Notes: generated by a model from the letters alone, not told the origin. Positions 8,449-16,429 are shown, counted from the first letter of the stretch. The stretch: 64,000 bases of DNA from Sphingobacteriaceae bacterium (GCA_903642215.1 CAHJWG010000001.1:682001-746000), one strand, 5' to 3'. Numbers and translations: made by a program.

Positions 8449-9849
8449 ATGAATCTAAAACAACAAACTATTAAGTCGGAAATTTCTGTTTCCGGAACCG
8501 GATTACATACCGGCGAGAAAGTGACAATGACTTTTCATCCGGCTGCTGAAAACCACGGTTTTAAATTCAGAAGAATCGATATCGAAGGCCAGCCCATAAT
8601 TGATGCAGATGTTGATAATGTAAGCGATACTTCTCGCGGCACAACAATCAGCCAAAACGGTGCTTCGGTAAATACGGTAGAACATGTGCTTGCTGCGTTA
8701 GTTGGGTTACAGATTGATAATGTGCTGATTGATTTAAACGGACCGGAAACGCCTATTATGGATGGCAGTTCGCTGCAATATGTAGATGCTTTGGTTGAAG
8801 TTGGCTTAAAAGAGCAAGATGCTGATCGGGAGTATTTTAACATTCCGTACAACATCCATTATTCTGAACCGGATCGTAAAGTAGATATGGTTGCCATGCC
8901 GCTGGATGATTACCGTTTTACCTGTATGGTAGATTATAATTCGCCTGTTTTAGGAAGCCAGCACGCCAGTATTTCTACAATTTCAGAGTTTCGTCGGGAA
9001 ATAGCCTCCTGCCGCACTTTTTGCTTTTTGCATGAGCTGGAAATGCTGCTGAAGCATAACCTGATTAAAGGCGGCGATATCAACAATGCAATTGTAGTGG
9101 TTGACCGTGATGTGAATCAGGAAGAATTACAACATCTGGCTAAATTATTTAACCGCAAAGATATTGATGTGGCACCGCAAGGCATCCTGAATAATATCGA
9201 ATTAAGACATCAAAATGAACCTGCGCGCCATAAATTGCTGGATATGATCGGTGATTTGGCCCTGGTTGGCGTACCGTTAAAAGGCCATATCATGGCAGCC
9301 CGGCCCGGCCATGCAGCTAATATCGCCTTCGCTAAAAAGATTAAAGCCCTGATTAAAAAAGAACGTAATAAAAAGAACTTCCATTATTATAACCCCAATG
9401 CCAAGCCGGTTTATGATACGGTACAGATCATGAACATTTTGCCGCACCGGCCGCCTATGCTGCTGATCGACAAAATTATGGAGCTTACAAAAATGCACGT
9501 AGTAGGTGTAAAAGCAGTTACCATGAACGAGCCTTTTTTTGCCGGGCATTTCCCGGGTGCACCGGTAATGCCGGGCGTTTTGCAGATAGAAGCCATGGCA
9601 CAAACCGGCGGGATTTTGGTGCTGAATACAGTACCCGATCCGGAAAACTGGCTAACGCTGTTTTTAAAGATAGAAAATGCGCGTTTTAAAGACAAGGTTT
9701 TGCCGGGCGATACGTTGGTTTTCCGTTGTGATCTGTTGGCTCCTATCCGCCGGGGCATCGCGCAGATGAAAGGTATTGGTTTTGTGGGAGAAAAAATTGT
9801 GGTAGAAGCAGAGTTGATGGCGCAAATTGTAAGATATAAAAACGCATGA
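8449..9849 (+). CDS. lpxC: LpxC-FabZ fusion: UDP-3-O-acyl-GlcNAc deacetylase / 3-hydroxyacyl-ACP dehydratase
   Basis: A 466-residue bifunctional protein. Residues 1-310 are LpxC, the zinc deacetylase that commits the cell to lipid A synthesis: SGTGLHTGEKV at the start, zinc His in NTVEHVLAAL, and the ELRHQNEPARHKLLDMIGDL segment with the second His, the zinc Asp and the catalytic His region. Residues 320-466 are FabZ, a hot-dog-fold dehydratase: ILPHRPPMLLIDKI, and FAGHFPGAPVMPGVLQIEAMAQ with the catalytic His and Glu. This fusion is characteristic of Bacteroidota. Its last codon and stop overlap the lpxA start (ATGA), which implies translational coupling. Confidence 0.97.
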   Translation: MNLKQQTIKSEISVSGTGLHTGEKVTMTFHPAAENHGFKFRRIDIEGQPIIDADVDNVSDTSRGTTISQNGASVNTVEHVLAALVGLQIDNVLIDLNGPETPIMDGSSLQYVDALVEVGLKEQDADREYFNIPYNIHYSEPDRKVDMVAMPLDDYRFTCMVDYNSPVLGSQHASISTISEFRREIASCRTFCFLHELEMLLKHNLIKGGDINNAIVVVDRDVNQEELQHLAKLFNRKDIDVAPQGILNNIELRHQNEPARHKLLDMIGDLALVGVPLKGHIMAARPGHAANIAFAKKIKALIKKERNKKNFHYYNPNAKPVYDTVQIMNILPHRPPMLLIDKIMELTKMHVVGVKAVTMNEPFFAGHFPGAPVMPGVLQIEAMAQTGGILVLNTVPDPENWLTLFLKIENARFKDKVLPGDTLVFRCDLLAPIRRGIAQMKGIGFVGEKIVVEAELMAQIVRYKNA

Positions 9850-10634
9850 CCCAACCTTTAGCATATATTCATCCGAAAGCAAAAATTGCTGCTGAAGTGG
9901 TAATTGAGCCATTTGTTACCATTTACGGTGATGTAGAAATTGGTGAAGGTTGCTGGATCGGCTCCAACGTTACCATTATGGATGGTGCCCGCATCGGTAA
10001 AAACTGCCGTATTTTCCCGGGTGCTGTTATTGCTGCCATCCCGCAGGATTTAAAATTTGACGGCGAAAAAACTACCGTAGAAATCGGTGATAATACAACC
10101 ATCCGCGAATGCGTAACCATAAACCGCGGTACTAAAGATCGCTGGAAAACAAGCGTTGGCTCTAATTGCCTGATTATGGCTTATTGCCACGTTGGCCACG
10201 ACTGCTGCATTGGCAACAACTGTATTTTTTCTAACAATACCACGCTTGCCGGCCACGTAACTATTGATGATCATGTGGTGCTGGCCGGCATGGTTGCCGT
10301 ACAGCAATTTTGCCATATCGGCTCGCACGCTTTTGTTACCGGTGGTTCTTTGGTTCGGAAAGATGTGCCGCCGTACGTAAAAGCCGCCCGTGAACCTTTG
10401 TCTTATGTCGGCATTAATTCGGTTGGGTTACGCCGCCGCGGTTATTCTTCGGAACAAATAAATGAAATACAGGATATTTACCGAACCATTTTTGTGAAAA
10501 AGCATAATCTAAGCAACGCACTTTACATGATCGAAGCAGAACGCCGGCCAACAGAAATCCGGGATGAGATTTTGGATTTTATCCGAAATTCTAACCGCGG
10601 AATTATGAAAGGTTTCGGTAATCCTTCTTATTAA
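9846..10634 (+). CDS. lpxA: LpxA: UDP-N-acetylglucosamine acyltransferase
   Basis: A 262-residue enzyme for the first step of lipid A synthesis: O-acylation of UDP-GlcNAc. Hexapeptide repeats start at residue 8 (IHPKAKIAAEVVIEPFVTIYG). The catalytic His lies in CHVGHDCCIGNNCIFSN. GMVAVQQFCHIGSHAFVTGGS and the C-terminal helical domain with YSSEQINEIQDIYRTIF are typical. The start overlaps lpxC-fabZ by 4 bases, so lpxD, lpxC-fabZ and lpxA form one operon with all three early lipid A acyl/deacetyl steps. Confidence 0.97.
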   Translation: MTQPLAYIHPKAKIAAEVVIEPFVTIYGDVEIGEGCWIGSNVTIMDGARIGKNCRIFPGAVIAAIPQDLKFDGEKTTVEIGDNTTIRECVTINRGTKDRWKTSVGSNCLIMAYCHVGHDCCIGNNCIFSNNTTLAGHVTIDDHVVLAGMVAVQQFCHIGSHAFVTGGSLVRKDVPPYVKAAREPLSYVGINSVGLRRRGYSSEQINEIQDIYRTIFVKKHNLSNALYMIEAERRPTEIRDEILDFIRNSNRGIMKGFGNPSY

Positions 10635-10648
10635 TTTCAACGTTTTTC

Positions 10649-11275
10649 ATGCAGATAATTCTTGAAAACCTGGGCCGGCGTTTTAACCGCGACTGGATTT
10701 TCAGAAATATCAATTATACCTTTTCTCAACCGGAAACCTACGCCATCCTGGGTATAAACGGTTCGGGTAAATCTACTTTACTGCAAATCTTAAATGGCAG
10801 TTTATCGCCTTCCGCAGGAAACCTTAGCTTCTTTTATCGGCATAAAAAATTAGAGATTGAACAGGTTTACCAGCACGTAAGTTTGGCTGCGCCTTATCTG
10901 GAGCTAATTGAAGAATTTAGTTTAATGGAGATGATTGATTTCCATTTTCAGTTTAAAAAATATTTAAGCGGAATGGATCAGCCTAAAATTATCGAACTGC
11001 TGCAAATGGAGAGCAGTAAGCATAAGTTGATCCGTTATTTCTCTTCCGGTATGAAGCAGCGCGTAAAATTAGCCTTGGCTTTTTGCGCGGATACGCCTTT
11101 GCTGATGCTGGATGAACCAACCGCTAATTTGGATACCCAAGGCATAGACTGGTATTTGCACCTGATTGAAAAATTTGCGGCAAATCGGTTAACCATCATC
11201 TGTTCTAACCAGGAGCACGAATATGGTTTTTGCCGGAATAGGATCAACATACAGGATTATAAAAAGAAATCCTGA
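10649..11275 (+). CDS. ABC transporter ATP-binding protein
   Basis: A 208-residue ABC ATPase: Walker A GINGSGKST, signature FSSGMKQRVKLALAF, Walker B TPLLMLDEPTANLD, and an H-loop region replaced by SNQEHEYGF rather than the usual SH. It follows lpxA by 14 bases and may be co-transcribed, but no permease is next to it, so its transporter partner is unknown. A class A motif inside (10825-10850) is read as SFFYRHKK, and a class B motif overlaps its stop codon. Confidence 0.88.
   Translation: MQIILENLGRRFNRDWIFRNINYTFSQPETYAILGINGSGKSTLLQILNGSLSPSAGNLSFFYRHKKLEIEQVYQHVSLAAPYLELIEEFSLMEMIDFHFQFKKYLSGMDQPKIIELLQMESSKHKLIRYFSSGMKQRVKLALAFCADTPLLMLDEPTANLDTQGIDWYLHLIEKFAANRLTIICSNQEHEYGFCRNRINIQDYKKKS
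10825..10850 (-). repeat. Dispersed motif, class A, inside a gene
   Basis: Near-complete copy (AGCTTCTTTTATCGGCATAAAA) split by nothing, lying in the ABC ATPase gene in the minus orientation. Confidence 0.65.
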
Positions 11276-11298
11276 TACTGTTTTTATCGGCATAAAAT
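11274..11298 (-). repeat. Dispersed motif, class B, overlapping a stop codon
   Basis: GATACTGTTTTTATCGGC then ATAAAATC; its first bases are shared with the TGA stop of the ABC ATPase gene. Confidence 0.8.
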
Positions 11299-11319
11299 CC
11301 GGCTGCCGCTCATTAAGCT

Positions 11320-11350
11320 TTTGTTTCTTTGCGGCCGATTGCTAATTTTG
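11320..11350 (+). promoter_or_regulatory. Promoter of efp
   Basis: TTTG at 11320-11323, 19 bases, TAATTTTG at 11343-11350: a perfect fit to the Bacteroidota -33/-7 consensus. The predicted leader before the efp ATG is about 20 bases. Confidence 0.8.
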
Positions 11351-11374
11351 CGGCTCTAAAAAATATAACCGATC

Positions 11375-11935
11375 ATGGCAAAAGCATCCGATATAAAAAA
11401 TGGAAACATCCTGCGTTTCAACGGCGAACTCATCCAGGTAGAAGAATTTATTCATCGTACGCCCGGCAATTTACGTGCTTTTTATCAGGCCCGAATGCGC
11501 AATGTTAAAACCGGGAAACTGGTAGAATATCGTTTCCGTACCGATGAGGAAGTGGAAATTGCACGTGTGGAAACCACTGATTATCAATATTTATACGAAG
11601 ATGGAAATGATTTGGTGGTGATGGATAACGCTACGTACGAGCAGTTTAACATTCCTAAATTTTTATTCGGAACGGCCGTTAAGTTTTTGAAAGAAGGTGC
11701 CAACGTAATCGTAGCTTTTGAAAGCGATGAACCGATTATGGCCAAAGCACCGGCATCGGCAGAACTCGAAATTACTTATACAGAACCTGCCGTTAAAGGC
11801 GATACTTCCACCGGCGCGCTAAAAAATGCAACGGTAGAAACCGGTGCCGAAATCAAGGTTCCTTTGTTTATCAATTTAGGCGATAAAGTAAAAGTGGATA
11901 CCGCAACCGGCAATTATGTGGAACGCGTAAAGTAA
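11375..11935 (+). CDS. efp: Elongation factor P
   Basis: A 186-residue EF-P, which binds between the P and E sites of stalled ribosomes and speeds peptide-bond formation at polyproline. Three beta-barrel domains are visible: KOW-like N-domain (KNGNILRFNGELIQVEEF), the middle OB fold (ATYEQFNIPKFLFG) and the C-domain ending in GDTSTGALKNATVETGAEIKVP and LGDKVKVDTATGNYVERV. The loop that carries the modified Lys34 in E. coli (PGK) reads RTPGNLRAFYQA here, so the tip residue appears to be Asn. It is a single gene with its own promoter, followed 2 bases after the stop by a class A motif. Confidence 0.96.
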   Translation: MAKASDIKNGNILRFNGELIQVEEFIHRTPGNLRAFYQARMRNVKTGKLVEYRFRTDEEVEIARVETTDYQYLYEDGNDLVVMDNATYEQFNIPKFLFGTAVKFLKEGANVIVAFESDEPIMAKAPASAELEITYTEPAVKGDTSTGALKNATVETGAEIKVPLFINLGDKVKVDTATGNYVERVK

Positions 11936-11937
11936 CA

Positions 11938-11961
11938 GTGCTTCTTTTACCGGTATAAATT
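11938..11961 (-). repeat. Dispersed motif, class A
   Basis: GTGCTTCTTTTACCGGTATA, minus orientation, 2 bases after the efp stop; one change (G for A) in the outer end. Confidence 0.75.
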
Positions 11962-11964
11962 TGT

Positions 11965-12014
11965 CGTCTGTCATTCCGGCGATAAGAGGAATCTTCATCA
12001 AAGTGATTGCTTTT
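11965..12014 (+). repeat. REP-like half element (TGTCAT...GGAATCTTC type)
   Basis: TCTGTCATTCCGGCGATAAG then GGAATCTTCATCAAAGTGATT resembles one arm of the inverted repeats at 22696-22743 and 55476-55568 and the half element at 12608. It covers the most upstream possible TTG start of the next gene. Confidence 0.55.
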
Positions 12015-12025
12015 CAACTTTAACC

Positions 12026-12033
12026 TACTTTTG
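12026..12033 (+). promoter_or_regulatory. -7 promoter element before the cyclo-ligase gene
   Basis: TACTTTTG matches TAnnTTTG and ends 3 bases before a GTG codon at 12037. This favours GTG over the upstream TTG as the start and again predicts a leaderless message. Confidence 0.5.
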
Positions 12034-12036
12034 TTT

Positions 12037-12612
12037 GTGCAGAAACAGGAACTCCGTAAAATTTATCTCGAAAAACGTTCACAGCTTTCAGAAGCAGCAT
12101 ATCAAAGCTTAAACCAGCAATTGCTGCAGCAGTTTATAACCTTAAATTTTGCAGGCATAACAGCTGTTCATTTATTTTTGCCGATGCCGCGGACCAAAGA
12201 ACCTGATACCGGTTTACTGATTAATTATCTGCAAAAAGAGCATTCGCACATCAAACGGGTTTTCCCGAAGGCAAACTTCAACACTAAAACTTTGGTTAAT
12301 TATGCGGATGATGAGCAGTTAATTATTGCCGAAAATAAATTTGGTATCCCGGAACCGATTAGCGGAAACCAGTTTTTTATCGATAAAAACAGTATGGTGA
12401 TTGTGCCGCTGCTGGCTTTTGATTTAACCGGGAACCGCGTTGGTTACGGCGGTGGTTTTTACGACCGGTTTTTGGCTGGTTGTGCAGTTGGAACCCGGTT
12501 TATTGGCTTGTCGTTTTTTGAACCGGTTGATTTGATTGAAGATGCCGATAAGTTAGATGTAAAGCTGCATAGTTGTATTACGCCGGGAAAAACGCTGTCG
12601 TTTCAACGATAG
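12037..12612 (+). CDS. 5-formyltetrahydrofolate cyclo-ligase
   Basis: A 191-residue enzyme that converts 5-formyl-THF to methenyl-THF using ATP. The N-terminal KQELRKIYLEKRSQLS is the usual start helix; FLPMPRTKEPDTGLLINYL and KRVFPK follow; the signature RVGYGGGFYDRFLAG near the C-terminus carries the substrate and metal-binding loop. I chose GTG 12037 because family members begin shortly before this helix and a -7 element lies 3 bases upstream; a TTG at 12007 would lie inside a REP-like repeat. Confidence 0.85.
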   Translation: MQKQELRKIYLEKRSQLSEAAYQSLNQQLLQQFITLNFAGITAVHLFLPMPRTKEPDTGLLINYLQKEHSHIKRVFPKANFNTKTLVNYADDEQLIIAENKFGIPEPISGNQFFIDKNSMVIVPLLAFDLTGNRVGYGGGFYDRFLAGCAVGTRFIGLSFFEPVDLIEDADKLDVKLHSCITPGKTLSFQR

Positions 12613-12720
12613 GAGAAATCTTCCTCAAAGCAATTTTTCTGTCATGCCGAACTTGTTTCGGCATCTCACTAAAAAGGGATCAATCTTGCTTGAGGGATCC
12701 TGAAACAAGTTCAGGATGAC
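12608..12720. repeat. REP-like inverted repeat between convergent genes
   Basis: A half element (GATAGGAGAAATCTTCCTC) is followed by an inverted repeat: TGTCATGCCGAACTTGTTTC near 12640-12660 pairs with GAAACAAGTTCAGGATGACA near 12701-12721. The stem ends are about 18-20 bases with few mismatches. Placement between convergent genes suits a bidirectional terminator. Arms of this type (TGTCAT...GATGACA) recur in many Bacteroidota genomes. Confidence 0.65.
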
Positions 12721-12729
12721 AAGAAAAAA

Positions 12730-13500
12730 CTAAAATTCCAGTTCCAGCAGCACCGGGCAATGATCAGAATGTTTGGCTTCGGGTAAAATGGCGGCACGTT
12801 TTAAAAACGGTTTCAGTTGGTGCGTGGCCAGGTTATAATCAATCCGCCAGCCTAAGTTTTTACCTCTGGCACCGGCGCGAAAACTCCACCAGGTATATTG
12901 ATGCGGCTCCTTATTAAAATGCCGGAAGGTATCTACGAAGCCGGATTCCAGCAATTTTTCCATCCATTCCCGTTCCTCTGGCAAAAACCCTGAACTGTTG
13001 GCATTTGATTTTGGGTTATGGATATCGATCGGTTTATGGCAGATGTTGTAATCGCCGCAAACCACCAACTTCGGGAAAGCCCATTGTAATTGATGTAGAT
13101 AAGCACCAAACTCATCCAGGAAACGAAACTTAAAAGCCTGTCGGTCTTCTCCGCTGGAACCGGACGGAAAGTAAACGCTCATCACCGAAAGTTCTTCAAA
13201 ATCCACACGCAAACAACGGCCTTCAAAATCAAAATCCGGGATGCCGCAGCCATATTCTACATGCAACGGTTTTTGCCTGGTAAAAACAGCAGTGCCGCTA
13301 TAGCCTTTTTTCTCCGCCGGAAACCAGAAATGATGATAACCCATTTGTTCGAGTAAAAAAAGTTCGCTTTGCAAAACATCCGGCGTGGCCTTAATTTCCT
13401 GCAAACAAACTACATCAGCATCGGTGGCTTGCAGCCAGGAAAGCCAATTTTTGCTGATGGCAGAACGGATGCCGTTTACATTGTAGGTAATGATTTTCAT
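12730..13500 (-). CDS. xth: Exodeoxyribonuclease III
   Basis: A 256-residue AP endonuclease/3'-5' exonuclease of the ExoIII family for base-excision repair. Active-site landmarks in order: YNVNGIRSA, LQEIKATPD (catalytic Glu), YFPSG, GDYNICHKPIDIHNPK (Asp/Asn pair), WRIDYNLAT and HSDHCPVLLEL (catalytic Asp-His). Length is normal. It is the first minus-strand gene of a run reaching to hisS. Confidence 0.96.
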   Translation of the reverse strand: MKIITYNVNGIRSAISKNWLSWLQATDADVVCLQEIKATPDVLQSELFLLEQMGYHHFWFPAEKKGYSGTAVFTRQKPLHVEYGCGIPDFDFEGRCLRVDFEELSVMSVYFPSGSSGEDRQAFKFRFLDEFGAYLHQLQWAFPKLVVCGDYNICHKPIDIHNPKSNANSSGFLPEEREWMEKLLESGFVDTFRHFNKEPHQYTWWSFRAGARGKNLGWRIDYNLATHQLKPFLKRAAILPEAKHSDHCPVLLELEF

Positions 13501-13569
13501 AAGAAGAAGGATCGGGGTTTGAGGATCGAAGTGCGAGGAAAAGGTAAAAGCTGATGGCTGGGCCGATAG

Positions 13570-14262
13570 CTAAAAGCTTAATATTTTATCTAATCTGCGA
13601 CATTCTTTTTTGCTAAGCAAACTAACCGTCATCGGTACATCTTGCAGCGGCCGGTTTTTGTCGTCTTTTTTTACGGCTGCAATGCGGTCAACCATATCTA
13701 AACCTGAAACAATTTCGCCATAAACCGTATAATTTTGATCGAGGTGCGGCACGCCACCAACTGATTTATAGTATTCGCGTTGTGCCGGCGGGATTTTTCG
13801 CCCTTTTAAACGTGTTTGTTCTAAAGTATCTAATTGCCCGTCGGTAAAACGCTTGCCTTCCACCAAATAAAACTGACTGGCACTGGAAGCTTTCTTCGGA
13901 TTATTATCCCGCGCGGCAGCAAGCACACCTCTTTTATGGAACAAACTGTCGCGAAACTCGGCATCAACTGTGTATTTTAAATCACCTTCTCCCAAAGCTT
14001 GCCCGGGTTTGGCATTTTTAGAATCCGGGTCGCCGCCCTGAATCATAAAATTTTGGATTACCCGATGGAAAAGTGTTCCGTTATAAAAACCTGCTTTGGC
14101 AAGTTTGATAAAGTTATCGCGGTGTTTTGGCGTTTCGTTATACAGCTGGATAATACATTCGCCATAACTTGTTTTGATGCGCACGTATTGGTTTTTGGGT
14201 GCTTTGGCGAAGAGATTAAACGTTAAAAAAAGCAGCGTAAAAAGAGTATTGAGTTTTTTCAT
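13570..14262 (-). CDS. Secreted cyclophilin-type peptidyl-prolyl isomerase
   Basis: A 230-residue cyclophilin. Residues 1-19 are a signal peptide (LFTLLFLTFNLFA), so it acts in the periplasm. The catalytic core has YGECIIQLYNETPKHRDNF, FYNGTLFHRVIQNFMIQGGD (Arg of the active site) and ASSASQFYLVEG. A roughly 45-residue insertion (KRFTDGQLDTLEQTRLKGRK onward) before HLDQNYTVYGEIVSGLDMVDRI is common in Bacteroidota cyclophilins. It probably helps envelope protein folding. Confidence 0.93.
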   Translation of the reverse strand: MKKLNTLFTLLFLTFNLFAKAPKNQYVRIKTSYGECIIQLYNETPKHRDNFIKLAKAGFYNGTLFHRVIQNFMIQGGDPDSKNAKPGQALGEGDLKYTVDAEFRDSLFHKRGVLAAARDNNPKKASSASQFYLVEGKRFTDGQLDTLEQTRLKGRKIPPAQREYYKSVGGVPHLDQNYTVYGEIVSGLDMVDRIAAVKKDDKNRPLQDVPMTVSLLSKKECRRLDKILSF

Positions 14263-14383
14263 TCGTATTTCAATTATTCTTGTTATGTTTATTCATCCTA
14301 TTCCCGTTAGTCCCTGAAGCAATTCAAACTGGCGGGTTTCGTTTTTTATAGAGGTTGCATTTTTTAGGCTGATGGCTCATTCC

Positions 14384-14728
14384 TTAAACCTCACCCTCCT
14401 CAAAATAACTGATCACCAGTGATTTCATGACCATTTCCTGTTCCATCAAAGTATAATTCGGGATGGTTTTTACGAGTTTCCAGTGTGGCCAGCCGTCCTG
14501 GTCTAAACCTTCCAACTCGTAAAAACCAAGCTGGCTAAATAGTTTACAGGTGGCAATGTGCATCAGTTCTTCCTTTTGGCGCTTGCTAAATTTGCGCGGC
14601 CCTTTGCCCAGTTCCTGCACGCCGATTAAAAAAAGCATTACTTTAATATCCGGCACGTCAGAATCAAAATCTGCTGCAATCCGTTCCTGCAAAGCGGCCC
14701 ATTTGGTGTTTGTTTCAGCTGCGGTCAT
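14384..14728 (-). CDS. Conserved hypothetical protein
   Basis: A 114-residue soluble protein I cannot assign to a named family. It has no signal peptide or membrane segment. Features: KWAALQERIAADFDSDVPDIK, LFLIGVQELGKGPRKFSKRQ, and DGWPHWKLVKTIPNYTLMEQ. The GVQELGKGPRKFSKRQKEEL segment looks like an RNA- or protein-binding helix. I prefer Met 14728 because a -7 element lies 5 bases upstream; a Met 11 codons earlier (14761) would overlap that element. It precedes the PPIase gene on the same strand. Confidence 0.7.
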   Translation of the reverse strand: MTAAETNTKWAALQERIAADFDSDVPDIKVMLFLIGVQELGKGPRKFSKRQKEELMHIATCKLFSQLGFYELEGLDQDGWPHWKLVKTIPNYTLMEQEMVMKSLVISYFEEGEV

Positions 14729-14733
14729 ATCCG

Positions 14734-14741
14734 CAAATATA
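14734..14741 (-). promoter_or_regulatory. -7 promoter element of the small hypothetical gene
   Basis: TATATTTG on the minus strand, 5 bases before the chosen ATG. A TTGG sits about 21 bases further upstream as a weak -33. Confidence 0.5.
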
Positions 14742-14767
14742 GAATTTGAAGCAGGTTGCACGCCAAT

Positions 14768-14793
14768 AATTTTTAGGCGATAAAAACAGCATC
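14768..14793 (+). repeat. Dispersed motif, class B
   Basis: AATTTTTAGGCGATAAAAAC then AGCATC, in the gap between hisS and the small hypothetical gene. Confidence 0.75.
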
Positions 14794-14860
14794 AGCTGAG
14801 TTGTTATTGAGCTTTTTTGAAGAAGATTTAAAAGGACAAAAAAGTAAAACGATAAAATTG

Positions 14861-16417
14861 TTATGCTTTTAATTTCGTTAAAATATTATCTGCAGAAAGC
14901 TTTTGCTGTTCGCCGGTTTGCATATTTTTAAAGGATAAAAGTCCGCTTTGCATTTCCTCGCTGCCAATCATGATGGTAAAAGCAATACTTTTTTTATCGG
15001 CATAATCCAGCTGCTTTTTAATTTTGGCACCCGGCGGATACAATTCTGCACGGATTTCCTGCTGGCGCAATTGGTTAACTAAAGTAAAACCGTAGTTTTC
15101 AAACTCCCTGTCAAAACAGCAGATCAAAACCTGCGTGCCTTGTGTGGCATCTTCCGGGAAAAGTTTTAATTCTTCTAAAACATCATAAATCCGGTCGGCA
15201 CCAAAGGAAATTCCGGCTCCGGTTAGTTTTTGTTTTGAATCAAACATGCCGGTTAAATCATCGTAACGGCCGCCGCCGCCGATGCTGCCCATCGCCACTT
15301 CATTGGTTTTTACTTCGAAAATAGCACCGGTGTAATAATTTAAACCGCGGGCCAAAGTAATATCCAATTCGAGCTTTGCTGTTTTTATCGTACAATTTTT
15401 GAGGTAGGCAAAAACAGCTTCAATTTCTGTAATTCCTTTCAGGCCGATTTCAGAAGTGGCCAATACTGTTTTTAGCGTATTAACTTTCTCTTCATTATTG
15501 CCTTCCAACAAAATTACAGGCGTTAGTTTTTGCAGATCTTCTTCGGTGAAACCGCGTTCCAGCAACTCTTTGCTTACGCCGGTTAGGCCGATTTTATCGA
15601 GTTTATCGATGGCAACCGTCATATCCACGATCAGTTGCGGTTTGCCGATAATTTCTGCAAGGCCGGATAAAATTTTACGGTTGTTGATTTTGATGGTGAA
15701 ATCCTTCAAGCCAAAATTGCTCAAGGCTTCATCATAAATCAGGATAAATTCAGCTTCGTTCAGCAGCGAATCAGAACCAACCACATCCGCATCGCATTGG
15801 TAAAACTCGCGGTAACGGCCTTTTTGCGGACGATCGGCACGCCAAACCGGCTGCACCTGAAAACGCTTAAATGGAAACGTAATTTCACTTTGGTGCGAAA
15901 CCACGTAACGCGCGAAGGGAACAGTTAGATCATAGCGAAGGGCTTTTTCGGAAACAGTATTTCCTAATTTTAACGAAGTTGATTGATATAATTCAAACAG
16001 GTCATCCGAATCAAAACGTAACTTTTCAAAAATTTGATCAAATAATTTATTTGTTATATCTCTCCATGAAACCTTTTGATCCTTATTTCCATGTCCCCAA
16101 TCTTCGTTCTCAACATTTAAAAGATCTACCTCAAAACCTCTTTCATTTAAAAGATTTAATAATTTATCAAAAGATTTTAATAAAGATTGATTAATTAAAT
16201 CACCATTATTCAAAATCTTAAAAATCAACTTATCACCTTCATCACCATATTTGCCGGTTAAAGTTTCCAGGTTTTCCATGGAAGGCGTTTGGATTTCCTG
16301 GTAGCCGTATTTGCGGAATACTGTTTTTATCGTATCAAAAATGTAATTGCGTTTGGCCATTTCGGCGGGCGAGAAATCGCGGGTGCCTTTCGGTACGGAT
16401 GGTTTGTTGGATGCCAT
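14861..16417 (-). CDS. hisS: Histidyl-tRNA synthetase with internal insertion
   Basis: A 518-residue class II synthetase; typical bacterial enzymes are nearer 420-460. Motif 1 region is GTRDFSPAEMAKRNYIFDTI; motif 2 is FPFKRFQVQPVWRADRPQKGRYREFYQCDADVVG; the His-specific motifs are LARGLNYYTGAIFEV and GGGGRYDDLTGMF; motif 3 is GAGISFGADRIYDVLEEL; the anticodon-binding domain ends the protein. Between LIFKILNNGD (about residue 69) and ALRYDLTVPFARYV (about 162) an extra stretch of roughly 60 residues, encoded by unusually AT-rich DNA near 15970-16220, is inserted. Several dispersed-motif copies lie inside the gene. A -7 element sits 4 bases before the ATG. Confidence 0.96.
   Translation of the reverse strand: MASNKPSVPKGTRDFSPAEMAKRNYIFDTIKTVFRKYGYQEIQTPSMENLETLTGKYGDEGDKLIFKILNNGDLINQSLLKSFDKLLNLLNERGFEVDLLNVENEDWGHGNKDQKVSWRDITNKLFDQIFEKLRFDSDDLFELYQSTSLKLGNTVSEKALRYDLTVPFARYVVSHQSEITFPFKRFQVQPVWRADRPQKGRYREFYQCDADVVGSDSLLNEAEFILIYDEALSNFGLKDFTIKINNRKILSGLAEIIGKPQLIVDMTVAIDKLDKIGLTGVSKELLERGFTEEDLQKLTPVILLEGNNEEKVNTLKTVLATSEIGLKGITEIEAVFAYLKNCTIKTAKLELDITLARGLNYYTGAIFEVKTNEVAMGSIGGGGRYDDLTGMFDSKQKLTGAGISFGADRIYDVLEELKLFPEDATQGTQVLICCFDREFENYGFTLVNQLRQQEIRAELYPPGAKIKKQLDYADKKSIAFTIMIGSEEMQSGLLSFKNMQTGEQQKLSADNILTKLKA
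15375..15482. repeat. Cluster of class B dispersed-motif copies inside hisS
   Basis: TTTGCTGTTTTTATCG (15375-15390, minus), a weak plus copy GGCAAAAACAGC (about 15408-15419) and AATACTGTTTTTAGCG (15462-15477, minus) lie within about 100 bases. Confidence 0.55.
16317..16332 (-). repeat. Dispersed motif, class B, inside hisS
   Basis: AATACTGTTTTTATCG near the 5' end of hisS; read in the gene as IKTVF. Confidence 0.65.
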
Positions 16418-16421
16418 GCGG

Positions 16422-16429
16422 CAAAGGTA
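16422..16429 (-). promoter_or_regulatory. -7 promoter element of hisS
   Basis: TACCTTTG on the minus strand, ending 4 bases before the hisS ATG. No good -33 TTTG at the usual distance. Confidence 0.5.

Noticed and set aside
9411-9854. Long reading frames opposite lpxC-fabZ, lpxA, fumC, cphA and folE
   Set aside because: They lie entirely within well-supported genes on the other strand and have no family resemblance; they are shadows of the coding bias.
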